Shown here: one piece after another, positions 48,313 to 59,641 of the stretch
How positions within the stretch are numbered: position 1 is the stretch's first letter
How the letters are laid out: every line of letters starts with the position of its first letter
Notes under the pieces: generated by a model
Seen by the model: the letters and a program-made list of their open reading frames with translations, nothing else
The model's database searches: none
What the model was told of the DNA's origin: nothing
Assembly: GCA_019459145.1 (NCBI GenBank)
Contig: JAIBEK010000059.1
Span: 62,001-126,000 of the forward strand
Reading direction: 5' to 3'
Origin: Arenimonas sp.
GTDB taxonomy: Bacteria; Pseudomonadota; Alphaproteobacteria; Rhizobiales; Rhizobiaceae
Length of the DNA: 64,000 nt
Made by a program: the position numbers and the translations under genes

Positions 48313-50418
48313 TCAGGCAGCCCTGTATGCCAGGTCGCCGGTGCCGGACTGGCCGTCGATCCGGAAGCGTGACACCGCTTCGTTCAAGGTCTCGGTTTCG
48401 CCGAAGACGGAGTGGACCGCCGCCGTCGTTTCCTCGACCATCGCGGCGTTCTGCTGGGTCACCTGGTCCATCTGGTTGACGGCGGTGTTGATCTCCTGCA
48501 AGCCGACCGACTGTTCCTGCGACGACGTCACCATGGCACGCACATTGTCGTTGATCGTCAGGACATGATCGCCGATCTGCTTCAGGGCTTCGCCGGTGCG
48601 GGTGACGAGCGTCACGCCGGACTGGACATGCGCTTCCGAGCGTTCCAGCAGGGTCTTGATTTCCTTTGCCGCGGCGGCCGAGCGCTGGGCGAGCTCGCGC
48701 ACTTCCTGGGCAACGACGGCAAAGCCCTTGCCGGCTTCGCCGGCACGCGCCGCCTCGACGCCGGCGTTGAGCGCCAGCAGGTTGGTCTGGAAGGCGATGT
48801 CGTTGATCACGCCGATAATCTGACCGACCTGGTTGGACGAGGATTCGATCTCGCCCATGGCCGAGACCGTGTCTTCGACGATCACTGCTGACCGGCCGGC
48901 GACAGCGGTCGCCTCGCCGACCATGCGGCTGATCTCTTCGGCGCGTCGATGGGCTGCCTTGACGGTTGCGGTGATCTGATCGAGTGCGGCGGCGGTTTCT
49001 TCGAGAGAGGCCGCCTGCTGCTCGGTGCGGCGCGACAGATCGTCGGTCGAGCCGCGGATTTCCGACGTGCCCTGGCGGATGTTGTCGGAGCTTTCGGCAA
49101 TGGTGCCGAGTGCGCCTGCCAGCGTGTCCATCGACCGGTTGAAATCCTGCCGCAGCGTTTCGAGCGAACCGGAGAAGGGCACTTCGATGCGGAAGGAGAG
49201 GTCGCCCTTTGCCAGGCTGTCGAGCCCGCGGGCCAGCGCGTCGACGGCGATCTGCAACCGCCGGGCCTGGTCGGCCTTTTCGGCTTCGGTGCGCTCACGC
49301 TCCTTCTCGCTGGTCGAACGGTTGTCGGCGGCCTCGTGCTCGAGTTCGATATTGCGCAGGGCCGACTTGCGGAAAATGTCCACGGCATCGGCCATGGAGC
49401 CCAGTTCGTCGGCGCGGCCGGCATAGGGTACCTCGGTCTTCAAGTCGCCACGGGCCAGAAGGCCCATATAGTCGGTCATCCGCGCTAGCGGGCGATAGAC
49501 CATCGGCTTGCTGATCAGGGCGATGGCACCGGCAATCAGCAGCATGAGGGCGAAGACCGCGGCCGCCGCCCAGAGCCCGGTGGAGGCGATTTCATTGTAA
49601 CGCGCACGATCGACTGCGACGATGGCCAGGCCGATCGTGTTGTTGGAGAAGTCGCGGACCGGGAAGACGACGCCGGCAAGTGCGCCTTCAGTTTCCGGCA
49701 TGGTTTCGAAGGTCGTGCGTTTGCCGAGCAGATCATCGAGCTTGAAGACCTTCGCCGCATCCATGCCGTTCGGCAGGGTGGAGCCGATCTGTTCCAGCCC
49801 CTTCGCACCGACGGCGAAGATGGCGGCCGGGTGGCCGCTGCTCTCAGTGAATTTTTCCACGAAGCCACTATGCAGGCTGAGACCAAACTCGACCGAGCCG
49901 AGATGATTGCCGTCGAGCGCGATCGGCGCCAGGCCGCGAATGCCGATGCCGGCCTCGCCGCCCTCCAGGCCGCTCAACAATTTCTTCTCGGAATTGACCT
50001 GAACGACGGTGGAGCGGAAGCTCGACAGGTCGTCACCGAACTGTTCAGGCTTGTGGACGCGCAGGAAGGCGATCGCCGGGGGCAGATGGAACTGGAACTG
50101 GCGAACGTCGTAGGTGCCCTTCAGCGCCTTGAAGGCGCCGGCGAATTCACTGGTGAGGGCGTCGCGGTCGCCGGCCGCCATGGCCTGCTTGACGCCCTTT
50201 TGTTCGGCGGTGAGCAGGGCCAGCATGGTTGCCGCGCGCTGGGAGGCGGTAAGCTCGGACTGAAACTGCATCTCGACGCTTGCGAGTTTGTCCTGCATCG
50301 CCTGCGAGACGAAGCGGGTGCTCAGCGTTGCGACCGTTCCGGCGACGGCGATCGCTGAAACGAGAGCGCCGCCGAAGAGGAGGGTATTGAACTTTGTGCT
50401 TATCTTGAGTTTCAACAT
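48313..50418 (-). CDS. methyl-accepting chemotaxis protein
   Basis: A 701-aa chemoreceptor from ATG 50418, which has GGAG upstream. TM1 lies at about 10-35, a Cache-like periplasmic sensor at about 36-270 and TM2 at about 278-300. HAMP segments follow ([21 protein letters not shown] and a second near 400-450). The signalling hairpin contains [21 protein letters not shown] with the conserved tip of the 36/44-heptad class. The C-terminus ([10 protein letters not shown]) has no pentapeptide for CheR tethering. The ligand is unknown; no che genes are nearby. Confidence 0.94.
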   Translation of the reverse strand: MLKLKISTKFNTLLFGGALVSAIAVAGTVATLSTRFVSQAMQDKLASVEMQFQSELTASQRAATMLALLTAEQKGVKQAMAAGDRDALTSEFAGAFKALKGTYDVRQFQFHLPPAIAFLRVHKPEQFGDDLSSFRSTVVQVNSEKKLLSGLEGGEAGIGIRGLAPIALDGNHLGSVEFGLSLHSGFVEKFTESSGHPAAIFAVGAKGLEQIGSTLPNGMDAAKVFKLDDLLGKRTTFETMPETEGALAGVVFPVRDFSNNTIGLAIVAVDRARYNEIASTGLWAAAAVFALMLLIAGAIALISKPMVYRPLARMTDYMGLLARGDLKTEVPYAGRADELGSMADAVDIFRKSALRNIELEHEAADNRSTSEKERERTEAEKADQARRLQIAVDALARGLDSLAKGDLSFRIEVPFSGSLETLRQDFNRSMDTLAGALGTIAESSDNIRQGTSEIRGSTDDLSRRTEQQAASLEETAAALDQITATVKAAHRRAEEISRMVGEATAVAGRSAVIVEDTVSAMGEIESSSNQVGQIIGVINDIAFQTNLLALNAGVEAARAGEAGKGFAVVAQEVRELAQRSAAAAKEIKTLLERSEAHVQSGVTLVTRTGEALKQIGDHVLTINDNVRAMVTSSQEQSVGLQEINTAVNQMDQVTQQNAAMVEETTAAVHSVFGETETLNEAVSRFRIDGQSGTGDLAYRAA

Positions 50419-50775
50419 AAATGGCTCCGGAAATGGGGCGGCCAGCGCGAACGGGCGAAGAATGCAATTTTGGTCCTGATGCACCACGCAGCATCAATGT
50501 TCGGCGACGCGAACAGCGATCCTGCCGGTGGTAAGGGCAGCGATTGAGGGAAGCGGGCATCATGCCCGGGCGCTGCCTGTTTCGCGGGACAAATGGCGAC
50601 ATTGCAGCTCGTCGCCGGATTTATGGCACGAATCATCTTGCATATCGGTAAATGTCGATAAGGAGGCGCGTATCAACGCAAGAGCGTAGGTAGGACGGCT
50701 CGGCGACGAAAGACTCCGAAAGCCGATGCCGGCCACCGTCCGGAACGATGTCCGGACGGGGCGGATGCCTGGTCG
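50419..50775. other. intergenic region upstream of chemoreceptor gene
   Basis: 357 bases between the chemoreceptor start and the end of the Bcr/CflA gene, both leftward. It must contain the chemoreceptor promoter. The only clear structure is the hairpin at 50736-50759. I see no coding region, tRNA or repeat. Confidence 0.6.
50736..50759 (-). terminator. hairpin downstream of Bcr/CflA gene
   Basis: CCGTCCGGA and TCCGGACGG form a perfect 9-base stem with a 6-base loop, 17 bases past the stop of the transporter gene. It has no T-tract in the leftward direction, so it may be a processing or weak termination site. Confidence 0.45.
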
Positions 50776-52023
50776 TCAGACGGCGGGGTTTTGCTGGCGG
50801 AACAGCACGCCGCGCTCGCCGATCAGGACGAAGACGAGGCCGATCACCGAGACGATGAAATAGCCGGCGACCATCGGCAGGGCCGTGCCGTCATAGGCCT
50901 GGCCGATCGCAGCACCGATCAGGGAGCCGCCGACGGTGCCCATGAAACCGAGGACGGACGAGGCCGTGCCGGCGACATGGCCGAGCGGCTCCATGGCGAG
51001 CGAGTTGAAGTTCGAGCCGATCCAGCCGAACTGGAACATGGCGAGCGAGAAGAACACCATGAACAGCGGGAAGGGCATGGGCTGCGGCCCGAGCACCTGT
51101 GCCACCAGCCAGACGAAGTTGATGGCGATGAAGCCGATGAGCGAGGCATGCGACAGGCGGCGCATGCCGATTCGTCCGACCAGCCGGGCGTTTACGAAGG
51201 ACGACAGCGCCATGAACAGCGCCACGCCGGCAAAGGCGGCGGCAAACCATGCGCCGAGATCGTAGATCCCGACATAGACCTGCTGGGCGGAATTGATGAA
51301 GCCGAACAGGGCGCCGAAGATGAAGGTGCTGGCAATCGTGTAGCACAGCGCGATGCGGTTGGTCAGTACGATGCGGAAGCCCTGGTAGATGGACGAAACG
51401 GTGAAGGGCCGGACGTCCTTGGCCGTCAGCGTTTCCGGCAGGCGGACATACATCCACAAGCCGACGACCATGGCCGACACCGCCATGAAGACGAAGATCC
51501 AGTGCCAGTGGCCCATGAACATGATGACCTGGCCGGTTCCCGGCGCAATCACCGGGATGACCATGAAGACCATCATGATGAGCGACATGACTTCGGCCAT
51601 CTGCCGGCCGCCGTAGACGTCGCGGACGATCGATACGGTGATGACGCGGGTTGCCGCCGAGCCGACGCCCTGGATGAAGCGCAACAGGAGCAGGGCGCCG
51701 AAGGACGGAACGAGGACCACGGCGAGTGACGAGACGATATAGATGGCGAGACCGAACAGCATGGGGCGACGGCGGCCGAAACGGTCGGCGATCGGGCCAT
51801 AAAACAGTTGGGCGACGCCGAAGCCGATCAGGTAGGCGGAGACGACATATTGGCGGTGGTTCTCGTTGACCACATTGAGTGCACTGCCTATTTGCTGAAG
51901 GCCCGGCAGCATGATGTCGATGGCGAGGGCGTTGAGCGACATCAGGAAGGCCATCATGGCGATGAATTCGACCCGGCCCATGCCCCGCAAATTGGCGGGC
52001 GCCGGCTGTAACGATGTAGTCAT
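50776..52023 (-). CDS. Bcr/CflA-type multidrug efflux MFS transporter
   Basis: 415 aa with 12 predicted membrane helices. The MFS loop motif GPIADRFGRRRPMLFG (about 76-91) and LLRFIQGVGSAATRVI in helix 4 are typical of the drug:H+ antiporter Bcr/CflA subfamily. Substrates could include bicyclomycin, chloramphenicol or amino-acid-like compounds and cannot be chosen from sequence. It lies downstream of grxD, separated by a 96-base gap with a stem-loop. Confidence 0.92.
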   Translation of the reverse strand: MTTSLQPAPANLRGMGRVEFIAMMAFLMSLNALAIDIMLPGLQQIGSALNVVNENHRQYVVSAYLIGFGVAQLFYGPIADRFGRRRPMLFGLAIYIVSSLAVVLVPSFGALLLLRFIQGVGSAATRVITVSIVRDVYGGRQMAEVMSLIMMVFMVIPVIAPGTGQVIMFMGHWHWIFVFMAVSAMVVGLWMYVRLPETLTAKDVRPFTVSSIYQGFRIVLTNRIALCYTIASTFIFGALFGFINSAQQVYVGIYDLGAWFAAAFAGVALFMALSSFVNARLVGRIGMRRLSHASLIGFIAINFVWLVAQVLGPQPMPFPLFMVFFSLAMFQFGWIGSNFNSLAMEPLGHVAGTASSVLGFMGTVGGSLIGAAIGQAYDGTALPMVAGYFIVSVIGLVFVLIGERGVLFRQQNPAV

Positions 52024-52046
52024 AGCTCAATATCCAAAACAGAGAT

Positions 52047-52071
52047 AAGGCGTTGCTTGGGGCAACGCCTT
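52047..52071 (-). terminator. hairpin between grxD and Bcr/CflA gene
   Basis: AAGGCGTTGC and GCAACGCCTT form a perfect 10-base stem with a TTGGG loop. Leftward it is followed by ATCTCTG, only weakly T-rich. It may end grxD transcripts or act as a partial attenuator before the transporter gene. Confidence 0.55.
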
Positions 52072-52119
52072 GAAAAAGTTGATTGAATGACGAAATCCGC
52101 GATAAGCGCGGATGACGGG

Positions 52120-52452
52120 TCAGGCAGCGCCGCGAACGGCGACACCCTGGTCCTGGAAATGCTTCTGCAATTCGCCGGCCTGGAACATCTCGCGGATGAT
52201 GTCGCAACCACCGACGAACTCGCCCTTGACGTAGAGCTGCGGAATGGTCGGCCAGTTGGAATAGTCCTTGATGCCCTGGCGGATCTCGTCGTCGGCGAGC
52301 ACGTTGATGCCCTTGTAGTCGACGCCGACATAATCGAGAATCTGCACGACCTGGCCGGAGAAACCACACTGCGGGAACTGCGGCGTGCCCTTCATGAACA
52401 GGACCACGTCGTTGCTCTTCACTTCATTGGCGATAAATTCCTGGGCGCTCAT
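52120..52452 (-). CDS. grxD: monothiol glutaredoxin Grx4 type
   Basis: A 110-aa CGFS-type glutaredoxin; the active-site Cys is C29 in [27 protein letters not shown] carries the glutathione-binding TVP-like and GGCD blocks. Such proteins carry [2Fe-2S] clusters and partner BolA in iron sensing and Fe-S delivery, which fits bolA lying 0.4 kb upstream. ATG 52452 has AAAGGA upstream. Confidence 0.97.
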   Translation of the reverse strand: MSAQEFIANEVKSNDVVLFMKGTPQFPQCGFSGQVVQILDYVGVDYKGINVLADDEIRQGIKDYSNWPTIPQLYVKGEFVGGCDIIREMFQAGELQKHFQDQGVAVRGAA

Positions 52453-52565
52453 CGGATATCCTTTCACATGCGGTTTCAAGGGCCGCTGTCTCTATTCTGC
52501 ATTCTAGATAGCAAGCAGTCGCCGTCTTTGCCAGAGCGCAAATACGCATGACTGGACTGCGCTGT

Positions 52566-52793
52566 TCAGCGGCTCCGCTGACGGCTGCGATTGGCGGCTG
52601 TGCGTCGGCGACTGACCTGCTTCTTCGCCGGCTTGCGCGGACGGCTGGTTTTCTTGACGAACCGTCCGGTGGTGGCCGAGCGGGTCTGCCGCTTGCGGCG
52701 TCGCGTCGTGCCACGGCCCGTGGTCTTCTTCAGGATTTCCTTGAGCACGCCCTGAACGACGTTGTCGATCACTTCCCTGACGAGATCAGCCAT
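52566..52793 (-). CDS. small, strongly basic protein between bolA and grxD
   Basis: 75 aa. The first 22 residues (MADLVREVIDNVVQGVLKEI) form a likely amphipathic helix. The rest is rich in Arg, Lys, Ser and Thr (over one third basic) and probably disordered, suggesting nucleic-acid or membrane contact. It starts 18 bases after the bolA stop with GGGGAAG upstream, and grxD starts 113 bases later. No named family is recognised. The low-complexity basic tail means the coding call depends on position and ribosome site. Confidence 0.6.
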   Translation of the reverse strand: MADLVREVIDNVVQGVLKEILKKTTGRGTTRRRKRQTRSATTGRFVKKTSRPRKPAKKQVSRRRTAANRSRQRSR

Positions 52794-52811
52794 CTGTCGC
52801 TTCCCCGACGC

Positions 52812-53045
52812 TTATTCCGGTATGGAGGTCTGGAGGGCCAGGGCGTGCAGCACGCCGCCCATATTGCCCTTCAGCGCGTCGTAGACCATCTGGTGCTGCT
52901 GCACGCGCGACTTGCCGCGAAACGCCTCGGCCACGACTTCCGCCGCATAATGATCGCCGTCACCGGCGAGGTCGCGAATAACCACCTTGGCGCCGGGAAT
53001 TCCGGCCTTGATCAGGTCTTCGATGTCACCGGGTTTCATAGCCAT
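52812..53045 (-). CDS. bolA: BolA family protein
   Basis: 77 aa. The BolA fold motif with the conserved His is in GDGDHYAAEVVAEAFRGKSRVQQHQMVYDAL. BolA proteins bind monothiol glutaredoxins through shared Fe-S clusters and affect iron regulation and envelope stress. It sits between purL (32 bases upstream) and the 75-aa gene and grxD, probably one transcript. An in-frame ATG two codons later is an alternative start. Confidence 0.95.
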   Translation of the reverse strand: MAMKPGDIEDLIKAGIPGAKVVIRDLAGDGDHYAAEVVAEAFRGKSRVQQHQMVYDALKGNMGGVLHALALQTSIPE

Positions 53046-53077
53046 GTCTGCTTCTCCTGCTTATGCGAAGCACCGCC

Positions 53078-55300
<2,223 letters not shown>

Positions 55301-55445
55301 CGCTGGTCCTGGATAGCCTGCCGGAAATCGGGGTTTCGGCGCTTCTTAGCGCATGTGGGGCAATGGTGCGACAGGAAAATGCGGGCGGCACCGGACCGGC
55401 GCCAAACCCTTGCCGGGTGGCTGCGCCGCCCGAGCGCCCGGACGC

Positions 55446-56867
55446 TCAGGCAATGCTGTCGTAGCCGGCGCTGCCGTTTTCCAGAAGGCGTCGAAGAATG
55501 GCGAACCCGGTCCGCACCTCGTCGCGCTGCTGCGGCGACGAAAAGCTGATCCGGGCACGATGCAGCACCTTTTCCGAGCGTCCGGCCTTGAACTCATCCT
55601 CATCGTCGATCAGCACGCCTTCGGTGAGGGCCGCATTCTTGAAGGTGCCGGACAGCCACGGATCGGGCAGCGCCAGCCACAGGAAGGGCACGGCGGGGTG
55701 GGAGATGAAGTCGAAACCGGAGAGATAGTCCCGCGCCAGCGCCTCGCGTACCGCGATCTCCTCGGCGCAAAGGGCTCGAATGCGCTGGGCATCGCCCGAC
55801 AGCACGAGGCGCGCGCAGAGTTCGGCGAGAAGGAAGGGCATGCCGCCGGTCATCATCTTGTGGGCGATGCGCACCCGCTGGGCAAAATGCGGCGGGCAGG
55901 CGACCCATCCGCCCCGCACCCCGGCCGCAACGGACTTCGACAGGCCGCCGACCATGAAGGTCCGCTCGGGGCCGAGTTCCGCCAGCGGCGGGATCGGCTG
56001 GGGCGACATGGCGCCGTAAAGGTCGTCCTCGATAAGCCAGACGCTGTAGCGGCGGGCGATATCGACAATCGCCATGCGCCGATCGAGGGAGAGGGTGGCC
56101 AAGGTCGGGTTCTGTGCCGACGACATGAGGAAGGCGACCTTGGGATGCTGCTGGGCGCAGACGCGTTCGAAATCCTCCGGCAGGACGCCTGCGGAATCGC
56201 TTTCGACGAGGATGGTGCGACGACCGGCAAGGCCGGCGGCGCGGCTCACCTGCGAATAGGTGTGATGTTCGAACACGACCTTGTCGCCCGGCGACGTCAC
56301 GGCGGCAATGACCGCCATGATGCCGGCATGGGCGCCGAGTGTCGGAACGATGTCGCGCGTTGAGGGCGCCCAGTTACCCTTGCTCAGCCAGCGGGCGCCG
56401 GCCGCGAACCAGTGTTCCGGAAAGCTGCGCGTATAACTGGCAATGTCGGCCGGATGGTCGCGAAGGATGGCCGCGATATGGCTCTGCAGATAGGCGCCCT
56501 GGCCCACGTCCGGTGCGGCCGTGCTGTCGAAGCGGATCTTGCCGGGTGGCGGGGTGATCGGCCGGGTGCCGACGAGGGCGGCCGTTACCGGATCGAGATT
56601 GGCCTCGGGCGCGGCATGATGGGTGTCGCGCACGAAGGTGCCGCGTCCGACCTCACCGCTGACCAGGCCCCTTTCGTGGACCAGGGCATAGGCGCGGCTC
56701 ACCGTGCCGATGGTGATGCCCAGATCATAGGCCAGGTTGCGCTGCGGCGGCAGCTTGGCGCCCGCCGGCAGCGCGCCGCCGGTGATTGCCGTTTCGATTT
56801 GGTCGGCGAGCCGCACATAGATCGGGCCTTTGCCTTGCTGGAGGTCGGGGAGCCAATTTGTCATCAT
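55446..56867 (-). CDS. MocR-type regulator (GntR HTH fused to aminotransferase domain)
   Basis: 473 aa. The N-terminal winged helix of the GntR type spans about 15-75 (RNLAYDLGITIGTVSRAYA). A fold-type-I aminotransferase domain (about 110-465) follows, with the PLP Lys in VGGLSKSVAAGVRGGW and an Asp in LIEDDLYG. Such proteins use PLP as a sensor rather than for catalysis. ATG 56867 is preferred; ATG 56882 is in frame but overlaps a 15-base inverted repeat. It is divergent from a DUF1127 gene with repeats in between, suggesting direct control of that gene. Confidence 0.92.
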   Translation of the reverse strand: MMTNWLPDLQQGKGPIYVRLADQIETAITGGALPAGAKLPPQRNLAYDLGITIGTVSRAYALVHERGLVSGEVGRGTFVRDTHHAAPEANLDPVTAALVGTRPITPPPGKIRFDSTAAPDVGQGAYLQSHIAAILRDHPADIASYTRSFPEHWFAAGARWLSKGNWAPSTRDIVPTLGAHAGIMAVIAAVTSPGDKVVFEHHTYSQVSRAAGLAGRRTILVESDSAGVLPEDFERVCAQQHPKVAFLMSSAQNPTLATLSLDRRMAIVDIARRYSVWLIEDDLYGAMSPQPIPPLAELGPERTFMVGGLSKSVAAGVRGGWVACPPHFAQRVRIAHKMMTGGMPFLLAELCARLVLSGDAQRIRALCAEEIAVREALARDYLSGFDFISHPAVPFLWLALPDPWLSGTFKNAALTEGVLIDDEDEFKAGRSEKVLHRARISFSSPQQRDEVRTGFAILRRLLENGSAGYDSIA

Positions 56868-56869
56868 GA

Positions 56870-56987
56870 CAATGCAATACATTGCCTGGCAAAATCGGTC
56901 AATATAAGTCGATTGTATCGAAGTAAGCTACGAATAGGGGTCCAGTGTGACGGATTCAGCGCGCTACATCAGCTCAATTGATACAAT
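56870..56987. promoter_or_regulatory. divergent promoter with inverted repeats, probable MocR operator region
   Basis: CAATGCAATACATTG (56870-56884) is an inverted repeat at the MocR start. ATTGTATC (56912-56919) and GATACAAT (56980-56987) are perfect inverted copies 60 bases apart, the second just inside the DUF1127 coding region. Spaced repeats like these are typical of MocR-family binding, with DNA looping between dimers. Binding is inferred. Confidence 0.55.
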
Positions 56988-57225
56988 GTACCCGGATGGT
57001 TTCGTGCGCGAGAGGTTGTTTCGCTCCACCTGCGATATGCTGGCTCCACCGGAGCGGCCGGCGACATTTCTTGCGCGTTTGTGGCTGGGCCTGCGCAATT
57101 GGCGAATGAAGCGGGCAGGTCGGCTCGCGCTGCATGAACTGACCGACGTTCAGTTGCGCGACATCGGCATCACCCGCGTGGAGGCCAAGCGGGAGGTGCA
57201 GAAATCACGGCTATTGATGCTGTGA
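56947..57225 (+). CDS. DUF1127 domain small protein
   Basis: 92 aa from GTG 56947, which has AGGGG 6 bases upstream; ATG 56986 would give 79 aa but lacks a ribosome site. The C-terminal 45 residues form the arginine-rich DUF1127 (YjiS-like) domain: LRNWRMKRAGRLALHELTDV and QLRDIGITRVEAKRE. In Agrobacterium some small DUF1127 proteins affect phosphate and carbon metabolism and RNA turnover. Divergence from MocR suggests it is the regulated target. Confidence 0.88.
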   Translation: MTDSARYISSIDTMYPDGFVRERLFRSTCDMLAPPERPATFLARLWLGLRNWRMKRAGRLALHELTDVQLRDIGITRVEAKREVQKSRLLML

Positions 57226-57313
57226 ACGCATACCCGATCCATGCCAGAGACCGGAAGTATCGGTCGAAGGGCCAATCGGGAGTTTCTTCAACTGGGGTGA
57301 TCGCGAGGGGCCG

Positions 57314-57886
57314 TCAGAACTTGTAGGCGAGCGAAAGGCCGGCATGGCTGATGCCGTCATTCGGGTCGCAAAGGTCGGCATTGGACGAGTGATCGATGGA
57401 AGCGACGATGTCCAGCTTCTCGTTCAGGCGGAAGCCGGCCGCGGCGTATTCGCGGAACATCACGCTGCAGCCGAGTTTCGGGCCGTTCGAACCGTCATCT
57501 TCATTGTCGCCATTGTGGACCGTGCCGCCGAAGCCGAGGTCGATATAGAAGCGATCGGTGACGTCGACGGTCCAGTTGAAGCCGGCGAAAACCTGGCTGG
57601 CTTCGCCCGCGGTGCTGATCGTCGCGCCGGCATGGAGTCGCGGACGCAAAATGGTGTCCTGCCAGGTGGTGGCATTGGCCGAGTCGAGCGGATCGAAGTA
57701 AAGCGCGACGGTCGGGAAGAAGCCCGGCTCAAACGTGCTGCGGGCCTGGATGGAGCCCAGGACGCCGGCGCGGACCTCCTTGATCGACCAGTCTGCTGCG
57801 ATTGCGCTTTGGGGGAGCATGGTGCCGGCGGCCAGTAAAGTCAGAAGCACGGTTCGGCTCAGGCAGGCGGTCTTGCTCGGCATCAT
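57314..57886 (-). CDS. PagL-like acyloxyacyl hydrolase family outer-membrane protein
   Basis: 190 aa from the ATG pair at 57886/57883. The signal peptide ends near AIA-A (residue 31). The mature part is a beta-barrel pattern ending in Phe (LAYKF), as outer-membrane proteins do. The PagL active-site segment appears as HSSNADLCDPNDGIS: the catalytic His (H166) and Ser (S168) are in place. The Glu found 14 residues after the His in Pseudomonas PagL is Ser here. It may deacylate lipid A at position 3 with another acid residue, or have lost that activity. Confidence 0.78.
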   Translation of the reverse strand: MMPSKTACLSRTVLLTLLAAGTMLPQSAIAADWSIKEVRAGVLGSIQARSTFEPGFFPTVALYFDPLDSANATTWQDTILRPRLHAGATISTAGEASQVFAGFNWTVDVTDRFYIDLGFGGTVHNGDNEDDGSNGPKLGCSVMFREYAAAGFRLNEKLDIVASIDHSSNADLCDPNDGISHAGLSLAYKF

Positions 57887-57999
57887 GTCCACGCACTCGG
57901 ATTCGGGTGAAATCGTGGCAAACGCTAGCACACGTTTTTGTGAACCGCGATGGCCAATATGTCACGCATGTCCGGTATTTTCGTCGTAGAGAGGCGCGT

Positions 58000-58383
58000 T
58001 CAGCAGCCTTTTGCGCCGCCTGACCATCGACGAACATCAGCGGCGATGCGGGCCGAGACCGGCTCGTCCATCATCGGGCCGAATGCGGCGAGCCGCGCGG
58101 GTTTTCCTTCGGCCTGGACGACGAGCAGGGGGCGGATGTCGCTGGAGCCCTTGCGGACGAGAAGGATGCGCGGTTTTCCGGAAAAGGAGTTGAGCTCGGG
58201 CGCCATGGAATAGGCCTTGAAGGCCGGATCGCCCGACTTGATCCAGCAGTTGTTCGCGCCGACGGCCACGCGCTCCATCACGTCGAGGGCCGACTGGCCC
58301 TGGGCCGGCGGCGTCTTCGGCTCTGACTGGCAGGAGGCGAGGACGAACAAGGGCAGAGCTAGAAGGGAGAGGGCAGGGCGCAT
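58000..58383 (-). CDS. small lipoprotein of unknown function
   Basis: 127 aa from ATG 58383. The signal sequence and lipobox MRPALSLLALPLFVLASCQS place the lipidated Cys at residue 18. The mature part includes two Cys (NNCWIKSGD and the C-terminal GGAKGC) and a compact alpha/beta pattern. No named family is recognised. It follows purQ by 47 bases on the same strand, so it may be read from the pur transcript, but a link to purine metabolism is unlikely. Confidence 0.75.
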   Translation of the reverse strand: MRPALSLLALPLFVLASCQSEPKTPPAQGQSALDVMERVAVGANNCWIKSGDPAFKAYSMAPELNSFSGKPRILLVRKGSSDIRPLLVVQAEGKPARLAAFGPMMDEPVSARIAADVRRWSGGAKGC

Positions 58384-58430
58384 GCGGGGTGCTTTCCGGT
58401 CAAGAGTCCGGCCTTCTATCATTGGTCTGG

Positions 58431-59102
58431 TTAAGCAGCGATTACGTCGAGCGCCGAGGCGAAGATGCCGCGTCCGTCATTGCCGCCATGGGCCGCTTCG
58501 ATCAGGTTTTCGGGATGGGGCATCATGCCGAGCACATTGCCCTTCTCGTTGATGACGCCGGCGATGTCGTTGATCGAGCCGTTCGGATTGGTGCCTTCGG
58601 CATAGCGAAAGACCACCTGGCCATTGCCCTCGATCGACTTCAGCGTCTCGCCGTCGGCAAAGTAGTTGCCGTCGTGATGGGCGACCGGGCAGCGGATGAT
58701 CTGGCCCTTGGCATAGGCGCGGGTGAAGTCGGTCTCGGCGTTGACCACCTCAAGCTTTATTTCCTTGCAGACGAACTTCAGCGAGGCGTTGCGCATCAGG
58801 GCGCCGGGCAGAAGGCCCGCCTCGAGCAGGATCTGGAAGCCGTTGCAGACGCCGAGCACCTTGACGCCGCGTTCAGCGGCGGCCTTGACGGCCTGCATGA
58901 CAGGCATCCGTGCGGCAATAGCGCCGCAGCGCAGGTAGTCGCCGTAGGAGAACCCGCCCGGAATGACGATCAGGTCGACATCCGGAAGCGTCGTTTCGGT
59001 CTGCCAGATGGTGACCGGCGCGGTCCCCGAGATCTTCGTCAGCGCAGCGATCATGTCGCGGTCGCGGTTGAGGCCAGGAAGTTGCAGAACGGCGGATTTC
59101 AT
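58431..59102 (-). CDS. purQ: phosphoribosylformylglycinamidine synthase subunit I (glutaminase)
   Basis: A 223-aa class-I glutamine amidotransferase that feeds ammonia to PurL. The nucleophile C86 lies in LGVCNGFQ. The catalytic His and Glu are near the C-terminus ([10 protein letters not shown]). It overlaps the preceding 85-aa gene by four bases. Together with PurS it forms the three-subunit FGAM synthase typical of alphaproteobacteria. Confidence 0.98.
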   Translation of the reverse strand: MKSAVLQLPGLNRDRDMIAALTKISGTAPVTIWQTETTLPDVDLIVIPGGFSYGDYLRCGAIAARMPVMQAVKAAAERGVKVLGVCNGFQILLEAGLLPGALMRNASLKFVCKEIKLEVVNAETDFTRAYAKGQIIRCPVAHHDGNYFADGETLKSIEGNGQVVFRYAEGTNPNGSINDIAGVINEKGNVLGMMPHPENLIEAAHGGNDGRGIFASALDVIAA

Positions 59103-59356
59103 GGGTGGGGCTCAAACCTTGCTTGTGCTTCCTGGAGCTCCCGCAGCTCCAGGCGATTTTCGATGCGATCGAGGCGGTCGAGAACCTGCGTCATCGTTCC
59201 GCGCATATTGTTGAAATCGCCTTGTAAAAGATGCATGTAGTTGCGTAGCGAGGCAATGTCCTGACGCGTATCGCGCTGACCATCCTTGATCGTCGTGATG
59301 TCGGCTTGCAGTTTCCGCAAGATTTCGAACATCAGTTCCTGTGTCTGGTCAGCCAT
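59099..59356 (-). CDS. 85-aa coiled-coil protein between purS and purQ
   Basis: 85 aa, nearly all predicted helix with heptad pattern ([20 protein letters not shown] and [20 protein letters not shown]). It is cytoplasmic and charged, with no signal or catalytic motif. It starts 19 bases after purS and overlaps purQ by four bases, so its translation is coupled to purQ. Position suggests either a structural partner of the FGAM synthase or an unrelated passenger kept by coupling. I do not recognise a named domain. Confidence 0.75.
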   Translation of the reverse strand: MADQTQELMFEILRKLQADITTIKDGQRDTRQDIASLRNYMHLLQGDFNNMRGTMTQVLDRLDRIENRLELRELQEAQARFEPHP

Positions 59357-59375
59357 CCCATCGCTCCTTCCACCT

Positions 59376-59618
59376 TCAGGCGATGGCGATAGTATAGTTC
59401 TCGATCACGGTGTTGGCGAGGAGCTTTTCGCACATGGCCTTGAGGTCGGCCTCGGCCTTGGCCTTGTCCGAGCCTTCGAGTTCTAGGTCGAACACCTTGC
59501 CCTGGCGGACATGGCCGACGCCGTCGAAGCCGAGGGCTCCAAGCGCGCCTTCGATCGCCTTGCCCTGGGGATCCAGAACGCCGTTCTTGAGGGTTACGGT
59601 CACGCGTGCCTTGATCAC
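59376..59618 (-). CDS. purS: phosphoribosylformylglycinamidine synthase subunit PurS
   Basis: An 80-aa protein bridging PurQ and PurL. It begins IKARVTVTLKNGVLDPQGKA and includes FDGVGHVRQGKVFDLEL, the PurS signature. The start is GTG 59618; no ATG is available. The longer open frame upstream runs into purC and is not used. It lies 23 bases downstream of purC. Confidence 0.96.
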   Translation of the reverse strand: MIKARVTVTLKNGVLDPQGKAIEGALGALGFDGVGHVRQGKVFDLELEGSDKAKAEADLKAMCEKLLANTVIENYTIAIA

Positions 59619-59641
59619 TCTTTCAGTCTCCCTGGGCTTTG

